DNA of 64,000 nucleotides from JBBQDZ01 sp038237515 (GCA_038237515.1 JBBRYP010000017.1:1-64000); one strand, 5' to 3'; numbered from the stretch's first letter, positions 8,479-17,059 are shown. Made by a program: numbers and translations. Notes: generated by a model not told the origin, from the sequence alone.

Positions 8479-9045
8479 CTACTGAAGAAGCGGCAGCAAG
8501 CTTTTCTGGAGGGCGCTCGTCGCGCCGATGATCGGCGAGCCGCTGGAGATCTCTCCTCCGGGCTCGTTCCTCCACCGTGTCGCGGGCCGGTAAACGAGGT
8601 AGGTGTCCCAGAAGGCTCCGCCGTGCGCCTGGAGCCAGGTGCCGAAGAGTTGACGCGCGTCCCAGAGCTGCGTGACCCGAGGATCGTCGAGGACGTGGCG
8701 ATCCCAGGAGGAACGGTCGTCGCCTGCGAGGACGGGCATCCAGAGCGCGAAGACGTGGAGCCTCGCGCGCGGGTTCTTCTCTAGAACGTTCTGACGGAAC
8801 CAACTGGCTCCCGCGAGGCAGGTTGTTCAGGTCGGTGAAATGAGCAGGACGACCCGGGGGATGCGGGCCTGAGAGTTGAAGAGCGTGAAGAGCGAAACGG
8901 TGCGGGTCGGGCGCTCGAGGTCGGCGAAGCGGGCGTTCGGGCCGAGCGTGTCTGCTTTCGTCGTGGTCGCCTTCCGCGCCGCGCCGCAGCCGGCGAGAAG
9001 GCCGACAACCATGACCGCCGCGAGCAGCGAGACGATGCGGCGCAT
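8479..9045 (-). CDS. Putative selenoprotein: thioredoxin-fold lipoprotein with a UxxC motif
   Basis: The frame starts at ATG 9045, overlapping the stop of the CcdA-like gene (TGATG). It encodes a lipoprotein signal (GLLAGC, Cys20), a short linker and a strand (RVVLLISPT), then an in-frame UGA at codon 73 and TTC, giving U-T-T-C. The same frame stays open for 115 more codons of sensible protein (SWFRQNVLEKNPRARLHV, WDTYLVY, and a C-terminal helix) to a TGA at 8479. With selenocysteine at 73 the protein has 188 residues and a thioredoxin-like redox site in the expected place after a beta strand. A SECIS-like hairpin lies 21 nt after the UGA. It would be membrane-anchored outside the cell and reduced by the CcdA partner. 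The alternative is a cysteine-to-stop pseudogene. Confidence 0.75.
8796..8811 (-). promoter_or_regulatory. SECIS-like hairpin downstream of the UGA codon
   Basis: In the message, GGAGCC (8811-8806) pairs with GGUUCC (8801-8796) around the loop AGUU. The loop begins 22 nt after the UGA (21 nt intervene) and carries G at its second position. These match the published description of bacterial SECIS elements (short apical stem, G within the first two loop bases, 16-37 nt spacing). The stem can extend by C8813-G8795 with a bulged G, then G8814 with C8793 leaving a bulged U. Confidence 0.6.
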
Positions 9046-9938
9046 CAGGACGGTCCCCGGGAGGGTGTCGGCGCGGTTGCCCGTCTCCCGTTCCGCACCT
9101 GCCACAGGCCGGCGATGATGACGAGGCCGGTGGCTAGGACCAGCGCGAGGATGAGCGACAGCCCGAGGCGGCCGGCGAGGGTCTGAACGCGAGCGCTGTA
9201 CAAGGTCGTCGTGCCGACGATCGGATCATCGGCGAGCGTGGCGGTGTCGCCGAAGCGAACGCGAGCCCAGTAGTAGGTCAGATAGGCGCCGGCGAGGACG
9301 AGCAGAAGCCCCGACACGATCTCGAGTCTCGCGACCAGCGGGCTCAGCCGACGGACAATTCCCTCCCGCAGAAGGGCCACCACAGCGGCGAGGGCGACCA
9401 AGGTGATCGCCATCCCTGCGGCGTAGGCGGCAAAAACCCCCAGGGCGGCGGCGCTGCCGCCCGCCGCGAGCGACGCCGCGACGAACGCAAGGAAGACGGG
9501 AAGGCTGCAGCCAAGCGAGGCAAGTCCATAACCCACACCGAACAGGACAGTGTGCAGCCACGAGCGGTCAGCTTTCATCGGCAGCCTGTTCTGCACCGGG
9601 ATCGAGACGTGGCGCCCGCCGAGGGCGGCGAGGCCTGCCAGGATCGCTGCGATCCCAGCGGCAAGACCGGTCCACGGTACGGCATCGGCGACGCGGCTCG
9701 CCCCGTAGATGAGCGGCAGGCCGACGACCGCGAACACGGCCACGACTGCAGCAGCAAGCAGGAGCCCGGTACCGAGTCCGAACAGGAGTCTGCCCCGGTC
9801 CCGGGGTCGCCTCGCATCTCGACCGAATGAATAGGAGACGAACGCCGGCAGAAGCGGCAGGCTGCACGGGTTCAGCGCCACGAGCGCGCCCGCCACGAGC
9901 GCGACGGACAACGGGGCGGTCTGCGCCGCCCCGCTCAT
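9045..9938 (-). CDS. CcdA/DsbD-like cytochrome c biogenesis transmembrane protein
   Basis: The ATG at 9938 overlaps the stop of the thioredoxin-like gene (ATGA) and gives about 297 residues. Six or more hydrophobic helices are visible. The two conserved cysteine motifs of the CcdA family are present: NPCSLPLLPAF in the first helix and LGCSLPVFLAF in the fourth. Such proteins carry electrons from cytoplasmic thioredoxin across the membrane to extracytoplasmic thiol proteins. The gene downstream encodes a lipoprotein with a predicted U-x-x-C site, its likely electron acceptor. A basic linker and a final membrane helix (LILALVLATGLVIIAGLW) form a C-terminal extension. Confidence 0.85.
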   Translation of the reverse strand: MSGAAQTAPLSVALVAGALVALNPCSLPLLPAFVSYSFGRDARRPRDRGRLLFGLGTGLLLAAAVVAVFAVVGLPLIYGASRVADAVPWTGLAAGIAAILAGLAALGGRHVSIPVQNRLPMKADRSWLHTVLFGVGYGLASLGCSLPVFLAFVAASLAAGGSAAALGVFAAYAAGMAITLVALAAVVALLREGIVRRLSPLVARLEIVSGLLLVLAGAYLTYYWARVRFGDTATLADDPIVGTTTLYSARVQTLAGRLGLSLILALVLATGLVIIAGLWQVRNGRRATAPTPSRGPS

Positions 9939-10294
9939 GCAGCGCCTCCACCGGCGCCGGCCGTCGCGCGCAGGAGCGCATCGCGGACCCACCGCTCGTC
10001 CGGCTCGCCGCGGAAGGCCTCCTCCGCCCGGTACATGCGGCACGCGAGCGCGAAATCCGTTCGTGTCTCGGCTCCAGCCTCCACGTCTCTCCCGGCCACA
10101 CGAATGGTCGGCGAACCGAGGAACCGGACGCGCTCAGCCGTCTCGGCGTCCGGCACGTCGACCACAGCGACGTCGACAACGACGCCAAGGCTGGCCGCGG
10201 CTCGCTGGACGACCGCGACGGCGCTCTGCCGGTTCGGGCAGCCCGCGAAGGAGAGGATCTCTACCGGAACGACGACCCCGGCGGGCGAACTCAC
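9935..10294 (-). CDS. Thioredoxin-fold protein with a single N-terminal cysteine
   Basis: The GTG at 10294 overlaps the stop of the ArsR gene (GTGA). The 119-residue protein has the start of a thioredoxin/glutaredoxin fold (VEILSFAGCPNRQSA), the cis-proline loop LGSPTIRVAG, and a second conserved-looking cysteine in FALACRMY. There is no second cysteine in the active-site loop (GCPN), so it may act in monothiol fashion or bind a ligand or metal. Similar small proteins often sit beside ArsR regulators and CcdA-like carriers. A related gene lies at 26833-27135. It has no signal peptide, so it is predicted to be cytosolic. Confidence 0.75.
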   Translation of the reverse strand: MSSPAGVVVPVEILSFAGCPNRQSAVAVVQRAAASLGVVVDVAVVDVPDAETAERVRFLGSPTIRVAGRDVEAGAETRTDFALACRMYRAEEAFRGEPDERWVRDALLRATAGAGGGAA

Positions 10295-10650
10295 AGAGGT
10301 CCCTCGATCCTGCAGCAGGCAGCGACGTGCGCGGCGTTGTCTGCCAGCAGCGCGTGCGCAAGGTCGAGGAGGTCCTGGACGCGGGGATCGGCGATCCGGT
10401 AGTGGACAACACGGTGCTCACGCCGCGTCTCGACGAATCCACACCACCGGAGGCAGGCCAGGTGGTTCGAAACGCCCGGTTGAGAGAGGCCCAATCGCGC
10501 GGATAGCTCCCCGACCGACAGCTCCCCCTGCGCGCCCAGCAGTTCGAGGATTCGCAGACGCGTCGGCTCTCCGAGCGCGCGAAAGTATTTCGCGACGAGA
10601 TCCGTCGCGTCGGGCGCGTCGGGTAGCCGGAAGGGCGCAGTCTCTAGCAT
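10291..10650 (-). CDS. ArsR-family transcriptional regulator
   Basis: The 119-residue protein has a winged helix typical of ArsR/SmtB repressors: KYFRALGEPTRLRILELL, then ELSVGELSARLGLSQPGVSN and HLACLRWCGFVETRR. Potential metal or thiol sensor cysteines are in LACLRWC and in the C-terminal AACCRIEGPL. The classic ELCVCDL motif is absent, because the equivalent helix reads ELSVGEL, so any metal would be bound elsewhere. It heads the operon thioredoxin-like, ccdA-like, UxxC lipoprotein and probably represses it until a thiol-reactive metal, metalloid or oxidant is present. Confidence 0.85.
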   Translation of the reverse strand: MLETAPFRLPDAPDATDLVAKYFRALGEPTRLRILELLGAQGELSVGELSARLGLSQPGVSNHLACLRWCGFVETRREHRVVHYRIADPRVQDLLDLAHALLADNAAHVAACCRIEGPL

Positions 10651-10664
10651 CAGAGGATCCTGAT
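10649..10664 (-). promoter_or_regulatory. Palindromic site at the ArsR start codon, probable operator
   Basis: ATCAGAGGATCCTGAT is ATCAG-N6-CTGAT with the palindromic core GGATCC. It overlaps the ATG of the ArsR gene. A dimeric repressor bound here would block transcription or translation initiation, in keeping with the self-repression usual in the family. Confidence 0.45.
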
Positions 10665-10963
10665 ATGAGAGAGTACATGCGTGGCGACCGGCAGAAGACC
10701 CGCAGCCGTCACGTTCGCCGAAGCCGGCCAGCGGGAGAACGGAGCTATGGGCGTGCCGCGATTCGCTTCTCTGACGCCTTCTCGATCGGTTTACCCTTAC
10801 CGATAGGTCGGTGCACCTGCCGCGAAGCTCGAAGAGACGGCCGTCGGGTGACGTTCTCGGGAATGGTCTGCTCGGGTGGAAGCCTGGCGAGTGGGACTGT
10901 CACGGCCGTGAGGAGGTCCTTCGCCTCCTTCGCGAGCGCTACGAGCAGGGTTTCGCTGGGGAT
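10665..10963. other. Intergenic stretch with no convincing gene
   Basis: This 299-base region separates the ArsR operon from the second sugar ABC system; both are on the minus strand. Open frames exist, but they have no ribosome site, no recognisable domain and no family resemblance. A minus-strand stretch near 10870-10960 reads as a plausible helix (SETLLVALAKEAKDLLTAV) without a start codon. I see no tRNA, terminator or repeat. Confidence 0.4.
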
Positions 10964-11932
10964 CTATGCACCGAGGCGTGAGCGAAGGCGGTCGAACGAC
11001 ACAGCTCCGATCAGCAATGCCCCTCGGGAGACGTCCTGCCAGAACGGATCGACGCCAGTCAGCGTCAGACCGTTGTTCAGCGTCCCGATGATCATCAAAC
11101 CGACCGCGGTGCCGACGATCGAGCCTCTTCCGCCGCTCAGGCTCGCACCGCCGAGGACGATGGCCGTGATCACCGAAAGCTCCATGCCGACGCCGAAGAG
11201 CCCCGACCCGACCCCGAGCTGTGATGTGAGGGTCAGGCCGCTGAGAGCGCAAGCCCCTGCCGAGAGGACGAATCCGACGAAGATGAATCGACGCAGGCGA
11301 ACGCCGACGAGTCGGGCGGCGGCAGGATTCGATCCGATCGCGTACATCGCACGGCCGTAGACCGTGTACCGCATCAGCGCCCACACCAGGATCAGCACCC
11401 CCACCAGCACCAGCACCGGAACAGGGATGTTCGCGAACGGTCGGTCGGTGCCTAACCCCGAAAAGCCTTCGACACCCACCGTCTGGCCTTTCGCGACAAC
11501 GTTCGAAAGACCACGGAAGGCTGCCAGAGTCCCGAGAGTCGTGATGAGAGCATTGACGCCGACGACGGTGACGAGGAAGCCGTTGATGATGCCGACCCCC
11601 AATCCTGCCGACACCGCCACCACGGCGGAGAGACCCAGGCTGTGGCTCAGAGCCAAGTTGGCCATGACCACCGACGTGAACGCCGTGGTCGATCCAACCG
11701 AGAGATCGAACTGCCCTGCCGTCATGAGCAATGTGCCGGGCGCTGCGACGATTCCGATCACCGCAATGGCAGTGAGAATGTTCAGCCAGTTGTCCCAGGC
11801 TAGGAAATACGGGGACTTGATCGAGAAGAAGATCGACTCGGCAACGAGGAAGACAATCAGGGCCGCGGAGTCCGGGAGTCGCTGAAGAATCCGCCGCGCA
11901 TACCCCTCGCGCCCGCTTTCCAGGATCGACAT
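10964..11932 (-). CDS. Sugar ABC transporter permease (RbsC-like), second system
   Basis: The 322-residue protein has the hydrophobic profile and hallmark segments of the ribose-type permease family: APGTLLMTAGQFDLSVGS near the middle and AIVLGGASLSGGRGSIVG near the C-terminus, with LTSQLGVGSG between. It would build the membrane channel for the two-domain ATPase encoded 10 bases upstream and the binding protein beyond it. The C-terminus is short and basic. It is distantly related to the first-system permease at 1309-2334, but too different to be a recent duplication. The substrate is unknown; neighbouring cupin and oxidoreductase genes hint at a cyclitol or carbohydrate derivative. Confidence 0.87.
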   Translation of the reverse strand: MSILESGREGYARRILQRLPDSAALIVFLVAESIFFSIKSPYFLAWDNWLNILTAIAVIGIVAAPGTLLMTAGQFDLSVGSTTAFTSVVMANLALSHSLGLSAVVAVSAGLGVGIINGFLVTVVGVNALITTLGTLAAFRGLSNVVAKGQTVGVEGFSGLGTDRPFANIPVPVLVLVGVLILVWALMRYTVYGRAMYAIGSNPAAARLVGVRLRRFIFVGFVLSAGACALSGLTLTSQLGVGSGLFGVGMELSVITAIVLGGASLSGGRGSIVGTAVGLMIIGTLNNGLTLTGVDPFWQDVSRGALLIGAVSFDRLRSRLGA

Positions 11933-11942
11933 CGTGACCCCG

Positions 11943-13439
11943 CTACTCGCCAGCGGCCATGCTCAGACGCTGGACCGTCACCTGGTCTCCGACGAGATGC
12001 GCACTTATCGAGCCGCGCGTCATGACTACAGCGCGATCCGCAACCTGTACAACCTCCTCATGATCGGACGTGACGACGAGAACGCCTACGCCCTCCGCGG
12101 CAAGCTGCCGGATCGACTTGTAGATCTCGGCGCGCGCGCCGACATCGACGCCCCGCGTCGGCTCGACGAGGATCAGCAAGCGCGACCCGGACTCGAGCCA
12201 TCTGCCGAGGAGCACCTTTTGCTGATTCCCGCCGGAGAGCGTACCGATGCTCTGCTTGGGATCGTTGCGCGACCGAACCCCCAGCACGTCGTGCCAGCGC
12301 CCATACGCGACTGCCTCGATCCTCGCCGAGATGAGCGTGCGTGCCCGCGCTAGGCGTGACCACGAGGGTGCGCACAAATTCTCTGCGACCGACCGGATCA
12401 TGAACGCTCCGTCGCGTTGCCGGTCGGCCGGCAGAAAACCGACGCTCGCCCGGATGGCCTGCACCGGATTACCCAAGCGGACCCTGTCGATGCCTACGCC
12501 CAGGCACCCGCTGGTCAGCTTTCGAACTCCGAAGGCAGCCTCGGCAACCTCCGCCGTGCCGGAACCGATCTTCCCGTAGAGGCCCACCACCTCTCCGTCT
12601 CCCACCTTCAGGTCGAGATCCATGAACGCCGAGCCGCACGCGGCCGCCTCGAAACTCATCAACTCCGTGCTCGGGCAACGGTCGAGGGGCGCCGGTCGCT
12701 GGACGTCGCCGACCGCCTTCCCGACCATCGCCCTCACCAGTTCGGCGCGTACATAGTCGGCTACCGGACCCTCGAGCACCGATGCGCCGTCCCTCAGGAC
12801 GTGGACTGTGTCGGCTACACGCGCGACCTCCTCGAGCCGATGGGTGATGTAGACGATCGCTACGCCCCGGTCGCGAAGCCGGTGGATGAAGGCGAACAGC
12901 CTCTCGACCTCCTGGTGTGATAGCGCCGCCGTCGGCTCGTCCAGAATCAGGCAGCGGGCATCGCTCAGCAGCGCTCGCGCGATCTCGATTACCTGGCGCT
13001 CGGCGATCCGTAGACTCGACACGCGAGCGTCGAGAGGCAGGGCGACCCCCAGGTCGTCCAGGATCCGTCCAGCCGAAGCACGCAGAGTGCGCCAGCTGAT
13101 CACACCACGTCGTGAGGGCCACTGCCCGAGCATGACGTTCTCGGCGACGGTCAGCTCCGGCGCCGCCGCGAGCTCCTGGAAGATCATTCGGATCCCCTTG
13201 CGCCGTGCGGCTACGGGGTCGAGCGAGTGGAGGCGCTCCCCGGCAATCTCGATCGAGCCGGCCTCGGCCTCGTAATCCCCCGCGAGGATCTTGACCAGCG
13301 TCGACTTGCCAGCGCCGTTCTCTCCGAGAAGCGCGAGGACGGTGCCACCGGTGGCGTCGAGGTCGACTCCTCGAAGTACCTCGACGCCACCGAATGACTT
13401 ACGGATCCCTCGCGCTCGGAGTCGGAAGAGATCCGTCAT
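11943..13439 (-). CDS. Sugar ABC transporter ATP-binding protein with two ATPase domains (RbsA-like)
   Basis: The 498-residue length and tandem ATPase halves are typical of RbsA/MglA proteins. The first half has Walker A GENGAGKST, the loose signature LRIAERQVIEIARA and Walker B LILDEPTAALS. The second half has the usual degenerate Walker A (GLYGKIGSGTAEVAE), the signature LSGGNQQKVLLGRW and a Walker B reading LLILVEPTRGVD, where valine replaces the expected aspartate. Hydrolysis is therefore expected mainly at the site formed by the first Walker A. The gene lies between the binding-protein gene (gap 13 bases) and the permease (gap 10 bases), forming one operon. Confidence 0.9.
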   Translation of the reverse strand: MTDLFRLRARGIRKSFGGVEVLRGVDLDATGGTVLALLGENGAGKSTLVKILAGDYEAEAGSIEIAGERLHSLDPVAARRKGIRMIFQELAAAPELTVAENVMLGQWPSRRGVISWRTLRASAGRILDDLGVALPLDARVSSLRIAERQVIEIARALLSDARCLILDEPTAALSHQEVERLFAFIHRLRDRGVAIVYITHRLEEVARVADTVHVLRDGASVLEGPVADYVRAELVRAMVGKAVGDVQRPAPLDRCPSTELMSFEAAACGSAFMDLDLKVGDGEVVGLYGKIGSGTAEVAEAAFGVRKLTSGCLGVGIDRVRLGNPVQAIRASVGFLPADRQRDGAFMIRSVAENLCAPSWSRLARARTLISARIEAVAYGRWHDVLGVRSRNDPKQSIGTLSGGNQQKVLLGRWLESGSRLLILVEPTRGVDVGARAEIYKSIRQLAAEGVGVLVVTSDHEEVVQVADRAVVMTRGSISAHLVGDQVTVQRLSMAAGE

Positions 13440-13452
13440 GGTGCTTCAGAGA

Positions 13453-14502
13453 TCAGCAGCTCAGGTGCGGGTAGTACTTGCTGATGTTCTTGCTGTTGAC
13501 CGCGATGAGCGGGATGTAGAGGAGCTTTGGCAGCTTCTTGCCCTTGATCGCCTGGATCAGCGCCGGAACAGCAGTCCAACCGTACTTCTCCGGATAGATG
13601 GCAGTGGACGCGAGCCAGTTCGGATTGGTCTTGATGCCGCACTTGGCGACCTTGTCCGCCACGCCGAGGGAGATGCCCCAGACGTCCTTCGCCCGCCCTG
13701 CAGACTTCGCGGCCGCAAACGCACCCTCTACGCCCTCGTCATCGATCGATGCGACGATGATGTGACTCTTGCCGGGAAGCGTTGTCAGAAGATCGGTCAC
13801 GAGAGTACGCGCTTTATCGAGGGTGGCGTCGAATCCCACTTTCTTGAGATTCGTGATCGGGCCAGGACATACTGACTGGAAGCCCTTGCGATAGCCACCC
13901 AGCCGCTGGTCGTTGGGAGCGCCGATCTCGGGCTCTTCGAGAGAGATCCATGCGTCGTACTTGCAGTTCCAAGCCGCCTTGACGGTTTCCCCGGCCTTCT
14001 CTCCGGCCACGAAACCACCGTAAGCGTTGTCAACTCCCATGAACGATGTCTGGCAGGGGGGCTGAGGGATGTCGATTGCGAAGTAGGGAACCTTCTGCGG
14101 GCCTGCCTTGCAGATGGAGGGCGAGGCCTTGGTCACATGCTGAAACTGCAGGATCCCCTGGACGCCCTGCGTCTTCATCGTTCTCGCGCAGTCGAGCGCC
14201 TTGGGGACGTCTCCACCAGTGTCGCAGAAGACCAGCTTGGCTCCCGACCTCTTGACCTGCGCCTTGATGCCTTCGGAGATGACGTGCACGATCGGAACGG
14301 CCTCGAGGCTCGTCGCATAGCCGATCACGAGACCCTTCCCGCTTCCCGGCACCGCCTGCATCTGGGGGAAGACGTGCTTCTGCTTCGGTGGGGCGAGAAG
14401 TGCTCCGGTCGCGACCGCGGCGCCCAGAGCTGCACCACTAAGCGCGATAATCAGAGCCAAGCTTCTGAGCTTGACTGAAACCCGCCAGTTTGGCGATTTC
14501 AT
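13453..14502 (-). CDS. Sugar ABC transporter substrate-binding protein, second system
   Basis: I chose the ATG at 14502, about 349 residues, because GGAGGA lies about 7 nt upstream; the open frame extends further without a ribosome site. A basic N-terminus and a hydrophobic stretch (LALIIALSGAALGAAVATGALL) look like a Sec signal peptide. The mature part is a type I periplasmic-binding fold: KGLVIGYATSLEAVPIVHV, HIIVASIDDEGVEGAFAAA and a late SLGVADKVAKCG. Several cysteines are spread through the protein (FCDTGG, LDCART, SICKAG, PPCQTS, WNCKYD), unusual for sugar-binding proteins and suggesting extracytoplasmic disulfides. Confidence 0.86.
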   Translation of the reverse strand: MKSPNWRVSVKLRSLALIIALSGAALGAAVATGALLAPPKQKHVFPQMQAVPGSGKGLVIGYATSLEAVPIVHVISEGIKAQVKRSGAKLVFCDTGGDVPKALDCARTMKTQGVQGILQFQHVTKASPSICKAGPQKVPYFAIDIPQPPCQTSFMGVDNAYGGFVAGEKAGETVKAAWNCKYDAWISLEEPEIGAPNDQRLGGYRKGFQSVCPGPITNLKKVGFDATLDKARTLVTDLLTTLPGKSHIIVASIDDEGVEGAFAAAKSAGRAKDVWGISLGVADKVAKCGIKTNPNWLASTAIYPEKYGWTAVPALIQAIKGKKLPKLLYIPLIAVNSKNISKYYPHLSC

Positions 14503-14725
14503 CTCAGTTCCTCCTACTCCGTCGGCACATAGACACGCGCCGCACATTGGGGATTGGTAGATCCGATCGACATGAGAGACTCCGAACCAGAAGAGCATCG
14601 AGCAAGTTCCGGTGGCATGCTAGGAACTCCCAGGGTGCCCCGCTCTGCATCTGTCCTCCCCTCCCGTCGAGCTACGTGAAAGACGTCCCGGCGCCGTGAC
14701 GAACGAGCTGGCCGAGTTCTAGTGG
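14503..14725. other. Leader region of the second ABC operon
   Basis: This 223-base intergenic stretch lies between the cupin gene and the binding-protein gene, both on the minus strand. It holds the ribosome site for the binding protein (about 14510-14516). I see no hairpin strong enough to call a terminator and no clear promoter. Short open frames here have no family resemblance. Confidence 0.3.
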
Positions 14726-15739
14726 CTACTCGTACAGCTTCTCTCCAGGGGGCGCCGCACAGGCGAACGCTGCCTCGAACGCGTGAGCTCCCGGGTTCTG
14801 AAACTGATGCGAGACACCGGCCGGCACGAAGATCGCATCGCCCGTCGAGCCGATCAGGCTCGCATTCGTCTCCATGAGGTTCACGATGAAGTTCGATGAT
14901 CCTTCCAGGGGATAGTAGACACGCTCCCCGTTGATTTGAATCGCATTGGTGATGCGATTCGGCGGAATACGGATCGTTCCGAACTGGAATTGATCCGTGC
15001 TGTACGCGAAGGAGGTCAGGAATTGATGCGTGAAGTCGCTTCCGGTGACAAAGTGAAGCCATTGAGCTCGGTGATAGAGATGCGCGTTGGCGACATCGGC
15101 GTCGTGAGCCACCGACTGCCCGGAACTCGGCGGCCAACGATCCAGATCTGCATGGCGTGACAGCGGGGCGTCTCCCACGCGAAAATTGGGCTGCGCATAA
15201 TCCGCATGCTGAGCGTTGCTGTGGACAGGACTCTTGTGAAGGACGATCGGCTCGCGGAAGTTCATGTAGTGGTCGTCGTAGACCGGATTCGCCTGAAATT
15301 CATCGGTCATCTTCTCGTGCGGGATCAACCAGAGCATCCGACATGTTTCCGAACCGAAGTTGTAGCCCACGTGCATCTGCATCGCAGGGATGATGACGAT
15401 GTCTCCCTTGGAAGCCTCCAGAAGCTGTCCCGTATCTGGATTGCCGAGATGCAGGGTGCCGTCGAGTAGGAGGTATGGCTCCGGATTCGGATGGTTGCCC
15501 GGCTTGAAGTAGTCGCCCGGAGAGAGCGAGAAGATCCCGGTGTTGATCGCCTTCGTGCTGACGTAGAACCAGACTGGAGTGCGGTTGAGCCCCTCGTTGC
15601 TGATGCCCCAGGCCTGGAAGTGCGCCTCGTGCTCGTGAATCACCCGCGGGTAAGGCGCCTGCTCGAGAAACGGCCAGTTCCCCGACCAGCTGGCAAGCTC
15701 CTCAAAGGTTTGTGGGCCACCCTCGGCTGTCGATGCCAT
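14726..15739 (-). CDS. Bicupin domain protein
   Basis: The 337-residue protein contains two cupin folds. In the first, PGDYFKPGNHPNPEPYLLLDG followed by GDIVIIPAMQMHVGYN has the spacing of the two cupin motifs, with H and E side chains available for a metal. The second (FQFGTIRIPPNRIT, then YYPLEGSSNFIVNL and GDAIFVPAGVSHQFQN) is more degenerate in its first motif. Bicupins of this type include dioxygenases, isomerases and sugar-binding proteins. It lies upstream of the ABC operon, on the same strand and after the Gfo/Idh/MocA gene, so a part in handling the imported compound is likely. No signal peptide is visible. The reaction cannot be assigned. Confidence 0.7.
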   Translation of the reverse strand: MASTAEGGPQTFEELASWSGNWPFLEQAPYPRVIHEHEAHFQAWGISNEGLNRTPVWFYVSTKAINTGIFSLSPGDYFKPGNHPNPEPYLLLDGTLHLGNPDTGQLLEASKGDIVIIPAMQMHVGYNFGSETCRMLWLIPHEKMTDEFQANPVYDDHYMNFREPIVLHKSPVHSNAQHADYAQPNFRVGDAPLSRHADLDRWPPSSGQSVAHDADVANAHLYHRAQWLHFVTGSDFTHQFLTSFAYSTDQFQFGTIRIPPNRITNAIQINGERVYYPLEGSSNFIVNLMETNASLIGSTGDAIFVPAGVSHQFQNPGAHAFEAAFACAAPPGEKLYE

Positions 15740-15970
15740 TGCTGATCCGCCTTTCGCGCTAGGACCTTCGCGTCCTCGGACTCGATTTCGCTACGGCTCT
15801 CGACCCTATCGTCTGCCCAGGACAAGTCAAGCTTCGTACACAGCGCCCGCGGTGCGCGATAGCCGAATGCACGCGCCTGGCGGGCCGAAGCTTTTCGAGG
15901 CGGGCCGGCGCTGCTGTCCCCGCTGTCGCCGACGCCGGAGGCTGGCAAGCGGCTGGCGGGTGTCACGGTC

Positions 15971-17059
15971 TCAGCGACCGCCTTCGAGGCGGTCAGGCGT
16001 CAACTCGCTGACGCTGACCGGGCGAGCCTCACGGGCGCTCCGGTATGCAGCCTCGAGGAATTCCACGGTCGCAGCCGCAGGCTCGGCTGGTGCACGATTC
16101 TCACCGGCGCCGCGGATGAGGTCCACGAGGCAGCGTGCGGTCGCGTGCGCAGGGTAGGCCTCGCCGCTCGGCAGCGGCGTCGCGACATCTGACGCAAGGC
16201 CGTCTCGCTGAACCGTGAGCGTGCCTTTGAGCAATTCCTGCAGGACGTAGCCAGCGGTGCCGTAATAGCGAAGTTCCAGCTGCTCGCCCTGACCTGGCTT
16301 GATGCTCCCGGTCGAAGCCATCGTGCCGATCGCACCGTTGTCGAGGGTGTAAGTGATTGCATCGACGAGCTCGACCGCCAGCCCGACTTTCGCCATCTTG
16401 GCGTAGACCTCAGTCGCCCGGGCGCCCGTGGCCCACAGGACCATCCCCATCGCATGGGTGATCTGCGTCTGGCCCTGACCGCCGCCTGAGATGGACGGAT
16501 CGGAGTAAGTGTTGGGTTTCGGGCCGGTCAGCGGAAACTTGAAGACTTCGGCGTAGTCCTCGGGCCGCGAGCTGTAGTACGACTGCACCATCGACGCGAA
16601 GAGTCCCGAAACGAGGAGGAGATCACCGATCTCGCCGTCGTGAAGCGCGCGTCGGGCCCGTTCGGCGAGGCGCGTGAACTGAAAGGTATAGCCGACGACG
16701 AGCGGAAGCGCCCTTGCCCGCGAGCGCTCGACGAGGTCCCAGGCCTCTACAGCCCGTAGCACCATCGGCTTCTCGACGAGCACGCCGATCCCGGCGTCGA
16801 GCGCGTCCCGCGCGATCTCGTAATGGTAGGTATTGGGAACCGCGACCACGACGCCGTCGAGGCCCCCCGCATCGAGCAGCGCCCGGTGATCCGAATATGT
16901 GTGCTGGATGCGGAAACGTTCGGCGGCACGTGCCAGATTGACCGGGTCGGGGTCGGACAGCGCGACGACGTCACAGTGTTCGTAGGTGAGAAGGCCTGGA
17001 ATGTGCGACTGCGTCGCCCACCAGCCGGTACCGACAACACCTATACGAACCTTTCCCAT
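15971..17059 (-). CDS. Gfo/Idh/MocA-family NAD(P)-dependent oxidoreductase
   Basis: I chose the ATG at 17059 because GAGGAG lies 8 nt upstream, giving about 362 residues. The N-terminal Rossmann fold (VRIGVVGTGWWATQSHIPG) is followed by LSDPDP, the region GVVVAVPNTYHYE and EKPMV, which contains the lysine that polarises the substrate. The C-terminal half has the family's alpha/beta substrate domain (GGGQGQTQITHAMG, with a likely catalytic His). Members oxidise sugars, inositols or sugar acids. The gene lies upstream of the bicupin and the second ABC system and probably acts on the same imported compound. Intact. Confidence 0.87.
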   Translation of the reverse strand: MGKVRIGVVGTGWWATQSHIPGLLTYEHCDVVALSDPDPVNLARAAERFRIQHTYSDHRALLDAGGLDGVVVAVPNTYHYEIARDALDAGIGVLVEKPMVLRAVEAWDLVERSRARALPLVVGYTFQFTRLAERARRALHDGEIGDLLLVSGLFASMVQSYYSSRPEDYAEVFKFPLTGPKPNTYSDPSISGGGQGQTQITHAMGMVLWATGARATEVYAKMAKVGLAVELVDAITYTLDNGAIGTMASTGSIKPGQGEQLELRYYGTAGYVLQELLKGTLTVQRDGLASDVATPLPSGEAYPAHATARCLVDLIRGAGENRAPAEPAAATVEFLEAAYRSAREARPVSVSELTPDRLEGGR

